From a bacterium (GTDB lineage Bacteria; Atribacterota; JS1; SB-45; 34-128): 22,470 bases of DNA. The stretch spans positions 1 through 22,470 of the forward strand of contig JAHIPR010000250.1 of NCBI GenBank assembly GCA_018903015.1, in the 5' to 3' direction. The notes beneath the pieces are model-generated. The model was given only the letters and a program-made list of their open reading frames with translations, searched no databases and was not told the origin of the DNA. Position numbers and translations under genes: made by a program. Positions 7,155 to 14,770 of this stretch are shown one piece after another (positions within the stretch are counted from its first letter, which is position 1; each line of letters opens with the position of its first letter).

Positions 7155-8069
7155 ATGAAAACAAGAGTTTCAAATTGGATTGCACCAACCATGATAGTAT
7201 TATTTATTATATCGCTTACACCCTTTTTTATTGCTTTAAATTACAGTTTCCGAGATATTAGTTATACTTCGCCTTCTAGATCCACGGGCCAATGGATTGG
7301 ACTAGATAATTACAGGAAAGCTCTTTTTGACCCCGAATTCCTTCATAGTTTAGGTATAACGTTTAGTTTTTTGCTTCCGGCAGTTTTTTTTGAATTGACC
7401 ATTGGTTTCTTAATGGCGATGCTATTTGCAAAATCTAATTTTAAAGCTATAAGAAAGTTGATACCAATTTTAATTATCCCAACAATTATTGCCCCAGTTG
7501 TAGTAGGATTAATTGGCACACTTTCTCTTAATTCAGAATTTGGAGTTATTGGAATATACTTGAAAAGGTTTGGGATAATTGAAGGTTCTGTCTTAGGTAG
7601 TGTTACGTTAGCTATGCCTGCGGTTATACTTATTGATATATGGCAATGGACTCCTTTTGTTATAGTAATATTGCTAGCCGGATTTTTATCATTTCCCAAA
7701 GAACCTTTTGAAGCAGCGGCAATGGACGGAGCAACTCCTTGGCAAACTTTTAAACATATCACCATGCCTTTTATTGCACCTTTATTCGCAATTGTTCTTC
7801 TATTAAGGTCAATTGAAGCATTTAAAATATTTGATATAGTGTGGATTATGACACGTGGAGGACCAGGACAAGCTACAGAAACTTCGAATATTTATGCATA
7901 TAGATTAAATTTTATGCATTGGAAATTAGGTTATGGAGCCGCAATTGTTATTTTATTGTACATAGTTAGTTTTTTACTGTGCGTTACATTTTTTCGCTAT
8001 TTAAATAGGGAACAAATCAAAAAAGAAAGAGAGGTAACATTTTATGGCAATGGTAATAAAAAAAATTAA
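7155..8069 (+). CDS. ABC importer permease 1 (MalF-like)
   Basis: A 304-residue inner-membrane permease with about six transmembrane helices. The cytoplasmic EAA loop that docks with the ATPase is visible around residues 182-203 (PFEAAAMDGATPWQTFKHITMP). Its length fits the short MalF/UgpA-type subunits that pair with a MalG-type partner. The ATG lies behind GGAAGGAAGG. Its 3' end overlaps the second permease gene by 26 bases, so the two are made together. The substrate is not readable from the sequence. Confidence 0.92.
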   Translation: MKTRVSNWIAPTMIVLFIISLTPFFIALNYSFRDISYTSPSRSTGQWIGLDNYRKALFDPEFLHSLGITFSFLLPAVFFELTIGFLMAMLFAKSNFKAIRKLIPILIIPTIIAPVVVGLIGTLSLNSEFGVIGIYLKRFGIIEGSVLGSVTLAMPAVILIDIWQWTPFVIVILLAGFLSFPKEPFEAAAMDGATPWQTFKHITMPFIAPLFAIVLLLRSIEAFKIFDIVWIMTRGGPGQATETSNIYAYRLNFMHWKLGYGAAIVILLYIVSFLLCVTFFRYLNREQIKKEREVTFYGNGNKKN

Positions 8070-8883
8070 ACCAATAAATAAAATTTTAATTATTCTTGTG
8101 ATTTTAATATTTATGTTAATTACATTTGTTCCTTATTTTTGGATGATTTTATCTTCTTTTAAGACCAGGGTTGATTTATTAAGCACTACCCCTAAATGGA
8201 TTTTTAAACCTACATTAGAAAATTTTCCTCAAGTTTTTGTAGAAAGAGAGTTTTTGAAGTATTTTATTAATTCTTTTGTAATAGCAGTTAGTTCATTGAT
8301 AATATCTCTTGTAATAGGGATACCTTGTGCTTATGCAATTTCAAGATTTGACTTCCAGGCAAAAGGACATTTTTTCTTTTATATTCTTTCAACTAGAATG
8401 GCTCCACCGGTAGCGTTTGCTCTCCCAATGTATATTTTGTTTAGTAAGTTTGGTATTTTAGGAACCCATCTAGCAGTTATATTAGCCCACACAACAATAA
8501 CACTATCATTTATTATCTGGATTATGAAAGGATTTTTTGATGATATTCCAATAGAATTAGAACAAGCTGCAATGACAGATGGTTATACTATTTTTGGAGC
8601 ATTTAAGAACGTAATATTGCCTATCGTAAAGCCCGGGATTGTTGCCACATCTTTATTTAGTTTTATTTTTTCATGGAATGAATTTTTATTTGCTTTAGTT
8701 TTAGGTGGATCAGCCTCAAGAACTTTACCTGCTGCATTTCCTGGTTTAGTTACACCGCATGGAACTTTTTGGGCTCAACTTTCTGCAGCTGGTACTGTTG
8801 TAACAATTCCAGTAATAATACTTGCATTTGTTTTACAAAAACATTTAGTACGAGGTTTATCTTTTGGTGCGGTTAAGCAATAA
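8044..8883 (+). CDS. ABC importer permease 2 (MalG-like)
   Basis: A 279-residue permease of the MalG/UgpE type: an N-terminal helix followed by VPYFWMILSSFK, then five further membrane segments. The EAA loop is around residues 168-190 (LEQAAMTDGYTIFGAFKNVILP). The C-terminus ends in RGLSFGAVKQ; G-x-x-x-GAVK endings are typical of this subunit class and contact the ATPase. The start at 8044 has GAGAGG 10 bases upstream; a second ATG two codons later is possible. It closes the transport part of the cluster; the SDR gene follows after 82 bases. Confidence 0.92.
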   Translation: MAMVIKKIKPINKILIILVILIFMLITFVPYFWMILSSFKTRVDLLSTTPKWIFKPTLENFPQVFVEREFLKYFINSFVIAVSSLIISLVIGIPCAYAISRFDFQAKGHFFFYILSTRMAPPVAFALPMYILFSKFGILGTHLAVILAHTTITLSFIIWIMKGFFDDIPIELEQAAMTDGYTIFGAFKNVILPIVKPGIVATSLFSFIFSWNEFLFALVLGGSASRTLPAAFPGLVTPHGTFWAQLSAAGTVVTIPVIILAFVLQKHLVRGLSFGAVKQ

Positions 8884-8965
8884 AATATAGATATTTTATT
8901 TCAAATTCTTAAATTCTTGAAAAACAAAGAGTCATTAATAAACAAATTAAGCAAGGAGGAAATAG

Positions 8966-9751
8966 ATGAGAAAATTAAACGAAAAAATTGCAATAGTCAC
9001 TGGAGGTGCTTCTGGACTTGGTAGGGCAGTTGCTGAAAAATTTGCGGAAAGTGGTGCCAAAGTTGCTATTTTAGATATTAATATAGAATTAGGCGGAAAA
9101 GTAGCAGATGAAATTAATAAAAAGGGTGGGAATGCTATTGCCGTTAAATGTGATGTAACTAATGAGAAAATTGTAGATAAAGCATTTGCAACTGTATTAG
9201 AAAAATATAAAAGAATCGACATTGCTCATATAAATGCAGGAATTATAGATAAATGCCGATTTATTAACGAAACTTCTTTCGATGACTGGAGGAAAATAAT
9301 ATCTGTTAACTTAGATGGTGCATTTTTAACGGCAAGGAATACAATAAAACAAATGTTAAAGCAGGGTAGCGGAGCTATAGTTTTTACTGGTTCTAATTGG
9401 TGTTATGTATGTGATCCAGGCTTTACAAGTTATGCCGCTTCAAAAGGCGGTGTAGTTTCTTTTGCGAGAGCTTTAGCGCTTGACCACGCAAAAGATAACA
9501 TAAGGATTAATATAGTTTGCCCTGGGAATATGTATACTCCTCTTTTGGAAGAGCAACTGAGCTTAGAAAAAAATCCGGAAAAAGTTCTTGAATCAATGGG
9601 GCAAATATCAAAACCTGAGGAAGTAGCGAATTTAGTTCTATTTCTTGCTTCGGATGATTCTTCTGCAATGAAGGGATCAGCAGTTATCATTGATCAAGGA
9701 GAGACCTTAGGATACGGACCAGGATTATCTATTAAAAAAAATAATTTATAA
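8966..9751 (+). CDS. Short-chain dehydrogenase/reductase
   Basis: A 261-residue classical SDR that oxidises or reduces an alcohol or keto group with NAD(H) or NADP(H). The dinucleotide motif TGGASGLG is at about 12-19, an Asp at the end of the second strand (ILDIN) favours NAD, and NAG lies near residue 91. The catalytic triad is visible as Ser143, Tyr156 and Lys160 (YAASK), with Ser and Tyr 13 apart as usual. The late PGNMYTP region is the substrate and cofactor lid. ATG 8966 has AAGGAGG 7 bases upstream. Next to a polyol or sugar importer and an FGGY kinase, oxidation of the imported polyol or sugar is the likely role. Substrate-specific residues cannot be interpreted by eye. Confidence 0.92.
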   Translation: MRKLNEKIAIVTGGASGLGRAVAEKFAESGAKVAILDINIELGGKVADEINKKGGNAIAVKCDVTNEKIVDKAFATVLEKYKRIDIAHINAGIIDKCRFINETSFDDWRKIISVNLDGAFLTARNTIKQMLKQGSGAIVFTGSNWCYVCDPGFTSYAASKGGVVSFARALALDHAKDNIRINIVCPGNMYTPLLEEQLSLEKNPEKVLESMGQISKPEEVANLVLFLASDDSSAMKGSAVIIDQGETLGYGPGLSIKKNNL

Positions 9752-9913
9752 ACTATTGTAAGCATATTAAAATTAAAAATAAATGAAATAAAAACATTTA
9801 AAGCGCCTAAATAAAATTTTTCAATGAACGTTAATACAGTAATAAAGTATATTTTATATTGTATAGATTAATTTAAAAGTTCTATAAAAATATCTTTGGA
9901 GGAGATTTATATA

Positions 9914-10249
9914 ATGGAAGTCAAAGTTATTAAATCAAATGAAGCAAAAGTATTTATGGATGGACCTGAAGTTTGTCGCGAATATATAAAAACTAATAAA
10001 ATAACTTTTGGAACCTCTTCTTTGTTACCCGGGCAAACTGGTGGCATTGATCCAGGTCATGCAAATTCCCATGAGATTTTTTACGTTAGTCGTGGAGAAG
10101 TGCTCATGCACACACCAAATGATGGGAAATATTATCAATTAGAAGAAGGAGACATTATCATTATTCCCGAAGGAGTACCGCATCAACTAACTAATATTGG
10201 TAATCAAAAAGCTATTATTACATGGAGTTGCGCGCCTAGCCCAGAATAG
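9914..10249 (+). CDS. Cupin-domain protein
   Basis: A 111-residue single-domain cupin. Motif 1 is visible as GHANSHEIFYVSRG around residues 48-61, giving two His and one Glu as likely metal ligands, and motif 2 as IPEGVPHQL around 84-92 with the third His. Small cupins in sugar clusters are often isomerases, epimerases or sugar sensors; no specific family could be assigned. The start is ATG 9914 behind TTTGGAGGAG; an upstream TTG at 9896 falls inside that site. The 162-base spacer before it is AT-rich and may hold a promoter, but no convincing one was seen. A diverged, broken copy of the same gene lies at 10775-10949. Confidence 0.88.
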   Translation: MEVKVIKSNEAKVFMDGPEVCREYIKTNKITFGTSSLLPGQTGGIDPGHANSHEIFYVSRGEVLMHTPNDGKYYQLEEGDIIIIPEGVPHQLTNIGNQKAIITWSCAPSPE

Positions 10250-10286
10250 ACAATTTTTAGCAAAAATGAATTAAAGGAGAGTTTCA

Positions 10287-10754
10287 ATGAGTCATTCTCA
10301 AATTGAAAAAGTTCTTGATTTATTAACGCATGGAGTCTATATCATTGGAGTAAAATATGGATCAAAAATAAATGGAATGACTGCTGCTTGGGTAAATCAG
10401 GTATCCAGTCAACCACCAATGATTTCCGTTGCCATAGGCAAAACTCATTATACCAGCGAGTTAATATCAAAAGCTAAATCTTTTTCTGTTAATATTCTTT
10501 CTCCAAATCAAATGGAGTTAGCCCAAAAATGCGGTTTTATCTCCGGGAGAGATCATGATAAACTTCAAGAGGAAGAGATTATATATCAAGCTACCGGAGC
10601 CCCGATTCTCAGTAATTGCACTGCTTATCTTGATTGTGCACTATCCCATCAATTTGAAGTAGGTGACCATATTTTATTTATCGGAACTGTAGTTAAAGCT
10701 AGTAAGAAAAATCAATCTGTCCTAATTTTTCGATCTAGCGATTTTTTTAATTAA
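10287..10754 (+). CDS. Flavin-reductase-like FMN-binding protein
   Basis: A 155-residue protein of the flavin reductase-like split-barrel family. The family pattern is visible: GVYIIGVKYG in the first strand, NGMTAAWVNQVSSQPPMISVAIGKTHYTSELI around 32-65, SFSVNILS near 71, and a C-terminal GDHILFIGTVV segment. Such proteins bind FMN and either reduce free flavin for a partner oxygenase or act as small flavoproteins in anaerobes. ATG 10287 is preceded by AAAGGAGA. It sits between an intact cupin and a broken cupin, on the same strand with short spacers. Why a flavin protein belongs in a sugar-uptake cluster is not obvious; a partner enzyme is not in the window. Confidence 0.85.
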   Translation: MSHSQIEKVLDLLTHGVYIIGVKYGSKINGMTAAWVNQVSSQPPMISVAIGKTHYTSELISKAKSFSVNILSPNQMELAQKCGFISGRDHDKLQEEEIIYQATGAPILSNCTAYLDCALSHQFEVGDHILFIGTVVKASKKNQSVLIFRSSDFFN

Positions 10755-10774
10755 TTAAGGAGGGTATATGAAAA

Positions 10775-10949
10775 ATGGAAGTCAAAGTTGTACGGGAAGA
10801 TCAAACTCGAGTTTTTATGGATGGTCCGGAAGTATGCCGCGAATATACTGTTACTGGTAAGATTACTTTATGGTGTTCCACACCAGCTAACTAATATCAG
10901 TTCCCAAAAAGCGGTCATTACCTGGAGTTGTGCACCCAGCCTAGAGTAA
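10775..10949 (+). pseudogene. Second cupin copy with internal deletion and frameshift
   Basis: From ATG 10775, behind TTAAGGAGGG, the sequence encodes MEVKV...VFMDGPEVCREY, nearly matching the N-terminus of the intact cupin at 9914. After 32 codons it jumps to the region encoding GVPHQLTNI...ITWSCAPS, which matches the end of the intact cupin, but in another frame. In the intact gene the two junction points are 162 bases apart, so the whole metal-binding motif 1 has been lost. The surviving start frame closes after 39 codons at 10892-10894. The tail frame ends with TAA at 10947-10949, 20 bases before the kinase. Nucleotide divergence from the intact copy is clear, so this is a paralogue rather than a recent duplicate. 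Confidence 0.85.
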
Positions 10950-10969
10950 AAAATAGAAGGAGATTAAAA

Positions 10970-12484
10970 ATGAAATATATTTTAGCGGTAGATCTTGGTA
11001 CCACTGCCATTAAAGTTATTCTCTTTCAAGTTGATGGACAAGTTTTAGCTTCCTCAACCCAGGAATACCAATTATTAACTCCAACTGAGTTAGCTGTCGA
11101 ATTGGAAGTGGAAACCTACTGGCAGGCATTTAAAAAGGGAGTAGCAGAAATTTTAACAAAATCGAAGGTTAATCCTGATCAAATTCACTCCCTAGGAATA
11201 TCAGCCCAGGGAGAAACCCTTATTTTAGTAGACAAAGAAGAAAAACCTTTAACTAATGCTGTAGTTTGGCTGGATAATCGAGCCCAACAGGAAGCAGAAG
11301 AGTTAGTGAAAGAATTTGGAAATGAAAATGCCTATCATGTAACCGGTCAGGTTGAAATTGTGCCTACTTGGCCAGCTGCCAAAATTTTATGGTTTAAAAA
11401 ACACCAACCTGAAGTATTTCGTAAAGTTTCTAAGTTTTTATTAATTGAAGATTATTTTATTTTCCGACTTACCGGAAGATATCTTTGTGAAGGTTCCCTT
11501 ATCTGTTCCACTGTTTATTGGGATATAATTAAAAAAGTATGGTGGAAAGAGATGTTAGACTATTTAGGCATCAAAGGAGATCAATTACCAGAAATCTGTG
11601 AATCAGGAGAGGTTGCCGGTCCACTATTACCCTCTATTGCAAAAGAATTAGGTCTATCTGCTAAAACCATCGTAGCAACTGGTGCTTTAGATCAGGCCTG
11701 TGGAGCTATCGGTGTAGGAAATATTTCTCCTGGTGTTATATCAGAAAATACTGGTGCTGCTTTAGCTATTTGTGCAACAGTGGAAAGCCCAATTTTTGAT
11801 AAAAAAGGACGTATGCCCTGTCATTATCATGGTATACCCAATACCTATATGGCACATACTTTTACTACTGGAGGTATGGTTCTTCGTTGGTTTAGAGATA
11901 AGTTTTGTTCTTCCGAAATGGATTTGGCGTCTTTGCTCCAAGCAGATTCCTATAACCTATTAGATCAGGAAGCTGAAAAGGTTCCACCAGGATGTAATGG
12001 ATTAGTTATGTTGCCGCATCTACAGGGTGCCATGGCGCCCGAATCAAACCCCAAAGCGAAAGGTGTTTTTTATGGTTTTACTTTGCATCATGGCAAAGCG
12101 CACTTTGTTCGTTCAATTATGGAAGCAATTGCCTTTGCGGTTCAGCGGAATATTGATGTTTTAGAGGATCTTGGAATTAAAGTAGATGAAATACGTTCTT
12201 TAGGAGGAGGTTCCCGTAGCCTCTTGTGGTCACAAATTAAAGCTGATGTAACCCAACGTTCGGTATACATTATGGAAAACGAAGAAGCTGCTTGCTTGGG
12301 AGCTGCAATGTTGGCAGGAGTGGCAACTGGAATTTATCCAAATCTTAAAGTTGCAACTAAAAAAATGGTCAGCATTAAAAAGCAAGTGAAACCAAATAAA
12401 GCTAATATAGATACCTATAAACAGGGTTATAAGCGTTATACGAGTTTATATAATTCATTACTTGATATGTTTAAAAAATATTAA
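10970..12484 (+). CDS. FGGY-family carbohydrate kinase (xylulokinase-like)
   Basis: A 504-residue ATP-dependent sugar kinase. The N-terminal phosphate-binding strand and turn DLGTTAIKV is at about 8-16, SAQGETL near 80, and VVWLDNRAQ near 100, where the Asp-Arg pair contacts the sugar. The catalytic Asp is probably Asp241 in GALDQACGAIG. The C-terminal FGGY ATP-binding block includes LGGGSRSLLWSQIKADV around 410-426, followed by EEAACLGAAMLAG. The overall pattern is nearest to xylulokinase and related ketose kinases, but the substrate cannot be fixed. The start is ATG 10970 behind AGAAGGAGA. The gene is visibly less AT-rich than the importer genes and sits directly behind a cupin pseudogene, so this end of the cluster may have come from a different operon. 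Confidence 0.9.
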   Translation: MKYILAVDLGTTAIKVILFQVDGQVLASSTQEYQLLTPTELAVELEVETYWQAFKKGVAEILTKSKVNPDQIHSLGISAQGETLILVDKEEKPLTNAVVWLDNRAQQEAEELVKEFGNENAYHVTGQVEIVPTWPAAKILWFKKHQPEVFRKVSKFLLIEDYFIFRLTGRYLCEGSLICSTVYWDIIKKVWWKEMLDYLGIKGDQLPEICESGEVAGPLLPSIAKELGLSAKTIVATGALDQACGAIGVGNISPGVISENTGAALAICATVESPIFDKKGRMPCHYHGIPNTYMAHTFTTGGMVLRWFRDKFCSSEMDLASLLQADSYNLLDQEAEKVPPGCNGLVMLPHLQGAMAPESNPKAKGVFYGFTLHHGKAHFVRSIMEAIAFAVQRNIDVLEDLGIKVDEIRSLGGGSRSLLWSQIKADVTQRSVYIMENEEAACLGAAMLAGVATGIYPNLKVATKKMVSIKKQVKPNKANIDTYKQGYKRYTSLYNSLLDMFKKY

Positions 12485-12552
12485 AGTGTCATTTTTAATA
12501 GAAGGTATCTGGCAATAACCAGACATACTTCATTGCAGACAGTATATAAATA

Positions 12553-12597
12553 AAAGGGTAGATTATTTTTAATCTATAAGAATAATTTACCCTTTTT
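12553..12597 (+). terminator. Intrinsic terminator after the FGGY kinase
   Basis: AAAGGGTAGATTATT (12553-12567) pairs with AATAATTTACCCTTT (12581-12595) with a single G-U wobble and a 13-base loop, followed by a short T-run. Because the 5' arm begins with an A-run, it can also work for the reverse-strand small ORF that ends at 12609, so it is probably bidirectional. It marks the end of the sugar cluster. Confidence 0.8.
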
Positions 12598-12608
12598 GCT
12601 ATTTAATC

Positions 12609-12716
12609 TTATTCAATTTTACCCAAATCTACCTTCTTGATTTTTTTATCCACATAACTTTTTAAAAGTGATTTAACCTGACCAACGATAAAGTTTTTGT
12701 GTAATTGTTTGGACAT
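12609..12716 (-). CDS. Small 35-residue basic protein or gene remnant
   Basis: On the reverse strand an ATG at 12716 opens a 35-codon frame (MSKQLHKNFIVGQVKSLLKSY...) that is Lys-rich and likely helical. AGAGG lies 10 bases upstream and a TATAAT box is at 12755-12760. The frame ends just before the bidirectional terminator, so promoter-like box, ribosome site, ORF and terminator are in the right order. The N-terminus recalls the first residues of some transposase or helix-turn-helix proteins that start with a K-Q-V-x-x-L-L-x-x-Y pattern, so a truncated transposase is the main alternative. No function is assigned. Confidence 0.35.
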   Translation of the reverse strand: MSKQLHKNFIVGQVKSLLKSYVDKKIKKVDLGKIE

Positions 12717-12757
12717 AATTTAGAACCTCTTTTCTTTTTAAGATTTAGTTCTAAATT
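12717..12757 (-). promoter_or_regulatory. Inverted repeat in the leader of the small reverse-strand ORF
   Basis: AATTTAGAAC (12717-12726) and GTTCTAAATT (12748-12757) are perfect 10-base inverted arms separated by 21 bases. On the reverse strand one arm overlaps the TATAAT box and the other ends next to the start codon, with the ribosome-binding site between them. It could be an RNA hairpin controlling translation or an operator. Confidence 0.5.
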
Positions 12758-12821
12758 ATACCTTTTTACTGTTTTTGGGTAGTGCACTTTTGATTTTTAA
12801 ATGACATGAGTAAAAAATATT

Positions 12822-12850
12822 TTGAATATAATTTATAATTGTGGTATACT
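12822..12850 (+). promoter_or_regulatory. Promoter of typA
   Basis: TTGAAT (12822-12827), a 17-base spacer and TATACT (12845-12850) form a near-consensus sigma-A-type promoter. It would give a leader of about 38 bases before the typA start at 12895. Confidence 0.7.
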
Positions 12851-12894
12851 TTGTATTTCTGTGCTTGCCACCATCTAGGATAAAGGAAATAAAT

Positions 12895-14754
12895 ATGAGG
12901 AAAAATGTAAATTTAAGAAATATTGCTATTATTGCCCATGTGGACCATGGGAAGACTACTCTGGTTGATGCTATGTTGAAACAAAGCGGTACTTTTCGGG
13001 AGAACCAAGAAGTAAAAGAGAGGATAATGGATTCTAACGATTTAGAGAGGGAAAGAGGAATTACAATTTTCTCCAAGAATGCATCTGTTTATTGGCGGAA
13101 AACAAAGATTAATATTGTTGATACTCCGGGACATGCAGATTTCGGTGGAGAAGTTGAAAGAATACTTCGAATGGTTAATGGAGTTCTCTTGATTGTAGAT
13201 GCCTTTGAAGGACCCATGCCCCAAACCAGATTTGTTTTGCGTAAAGCAATGGAATTGAATCTTATTCCTATCGTAGTTATTAATAAAATAGACCGGCTTA
13301 ATGCTCGACCTGCCGAAGTATTGAATGAAATCTATGATCTGTTTATTGAACTGGGAGCAAATGATGATCAGATCGGTTTTCCGGTTATTTACACTTCCGC
13401 ACGTGCAGGTGTTTCCGGATTTTCTGCGGAGGACTTAGAGGATGATCTTGAACCTCTTTTTTCAACCATTTTGGAGCATATACCTGCTCCTTTAGTAGAA
13501 TATAATGCTCCCCTGCAATTACTGGTGACTAATCTTAATTATGATGATTATGTAGGAAAAATAGTTGTTGGACTTATTAATCGTGGAAAAATTGAAGAAG
13601 GGGAAATCGTATCTTTAATCAAGCGGGACAAGAGCAAAGTATTATGTAAAATTACAAAGCTTTACCTTTTTGAAGGTTTAAAAAGAAAAGAGGTAAAAAA
13701 AGCTGAATCAGGAGAAATTGTAGCAATAGCCGGAATCAGCGATGCTAATATTGGAGAGACTATTGCCTGTAAAGAAAAACCGGAAGCTTTATCAAAAATC
13801 AAAATTGACGAACCAACTTTGATTATGGATTTTATTGTAAATAATAGTCCATTTGCCGGAAAAGAGGGTAAATTTATTACCTCTCGACATTTAAGAGAGA
13901 GGCTATTTAAAGAAATAGAAACCAATGTAAGTTTGAAGGTGGAAGAAACCGAGCCTACAGATACTTTCCACGTATCTGGAAGAGGAGAGCTTCATCTTTC
14001 TATTTTAATTGAAAACATGCGTCGCGAAGGTTATGAATTTCAGGTGTCCAAACCTAAGGTTATTTTTAGACATATTGATGGAGAAAAGCACGAACCGATA
14101 GAGCTGATGACCTGTGATGTTCCTAAAGATAGCATGGGGGTAGTTATGGAAATTTGTGGGAAGAGAAAAGCAAAATTAATTAACATGATTGATTTTTCCG
14201 ATGATCAGCTTCGACTTGAATTTGAAATTCCGGCAAGAGGTTTAATTGGTTTCAGAGATGAATTTCTTACCAGGACAAAAGGTAAAGGCATCATGCACCA
14301 CCTCTTTCTTAATTATCAACCTTACAAGGGGCATATCCCCAATCGCTCTAAGGGAGTATTAATTGTCTATGAAAGCGGATTAACCAGCACCTATGGTCTT
14401 CACAATGCTCAAGCAAGAGGCACACTATTCGTAAATTCGGCGACAGAAGTCTATCAGGGAATGATTGTTGGAGAAAATAGAAGAGCGGGAGATATGGAAG
14501 TGAATGTCGCCAAGAAAAAACATGTTACAAATATGCGTGCAAGTGGTTCAGATGAAGCACTTCGTTTGGAGAAGCCCCGCCAGTTTTCCTTAGAGCAAGC
14601 ATTAGATTATATTCAAGAAGATGAATTATTAGAAATTACACCTTCTAATATACGCCTTAGGAAAAAATTATTGGATTCTCACTCTCTGTATCAACAGAAA
14701 AAAAGTTTAAAAAATGCAGTAGTGTGTCAGGGGACGTCCCCTGTCATACGTTAA
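12895..14754 (+). CDS. typA: Ribosome-associated GTPase TypA/BipA
   Basis: A 619-residue translational GTPase that binds the 70S ribosome and helps 50S assembly and stress adaptation. The G motifs are clear: AHVDHGKTT at about 12-20, RERGITI near 50, [14 protein letters not shown] near 75, NKID near 129 and SARAG near 165. EF-G-like domains follow, with the TypA-specific [36 protein letters not shown] and the C-terminal [28 protein letters not shown] segments. The start is ATG 12895, preceded by AAAGGAAA; the frame is open to 12841, but that lies inside the promoter. The C-terminus is longer than usual: the last residues (about [10 protein letters not shown]) are encoded by a GGGGAC palindromic repeat. 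The helicase gene follows after 16 bases and may be co-transcribed. Confidence 0.97.
   Translation: MRKNVNLRNIAIIAHVDHGKTTLVDAMLKQSGTFRENQEVKERIMDSNDLERERGITIFSKNASVYWRKTKINIVDTPGHADFGGEVERILRMVNGVLLIVDAFEGPMPQTRFVLRKAMELNLIPIVVINKIDRLNARPAEVLNEIYDLFIELGANDDQIGFPVIYTSARAGVSGFSAEDLEDDLEPLFSTILEHIPAPLVEYNAPLQLLVTNLNYDDYVGKIVVGLINRGKIEEGEIVSLIKRDKSKVLCKITKLYLFEGLKRKEVKKAESGEIVAIAGISDANIGETIACKEKPEALSKIKIDEPTLIMDFIVNNSPFAGKEGKFITSRHLRERLFKEIETNVSLKVEETEPTDTFHVSGRGELHLSILIENMRREGYEFQVSKPKVIFRHIDGEKHEPIELMTCDVPKDSMGVVMEICGKRKAKLINMIDFSDDQLRLEFEIPARGLIGFRDEFLTRTKGKGIMHHLFLNYQPYKGHIPNRSKGVLIVYESGLTSTYGLHNAQARGTLFVNSATEVYQGMIVGENRRAGDMEVNVAKKKHVTNMRASGSDEALRLEKPRQFSLEQALDYIQEDELLEITPSNIRLRKKLLDSHSLYQQKKSLKNAVVCQGTSPVIR
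14728..14743. repeat. 16-base GC-rich palindrome inside the 3' end of typA
   Basis: CAGGGGACGTCCCCTG is a perfect palindrome, flanked by TGT and TCA that extend the symmetry with one mismatch. It stands out in AT-rich DNA and is reminiscent of GTGTCAGGGGAC-type dispersed repeats of many bacterial genomes. A fragment of the same kind (ACAGGGGACC) is at 884-893. As RNA it could form a hairpin in the typA-helicase mRNA. Confidence 0.7.
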
Positions 14755-14770
14755 CTTGAGGAGAAAAATT

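Noticed and set aside
9859..9888. Possible promoter TTGTAT-18-TATAAA before the cupin gene
   Set aside because: Transcription would start at or inside the ribosome-binding site at about 9897, so it could not serve this gene properly.
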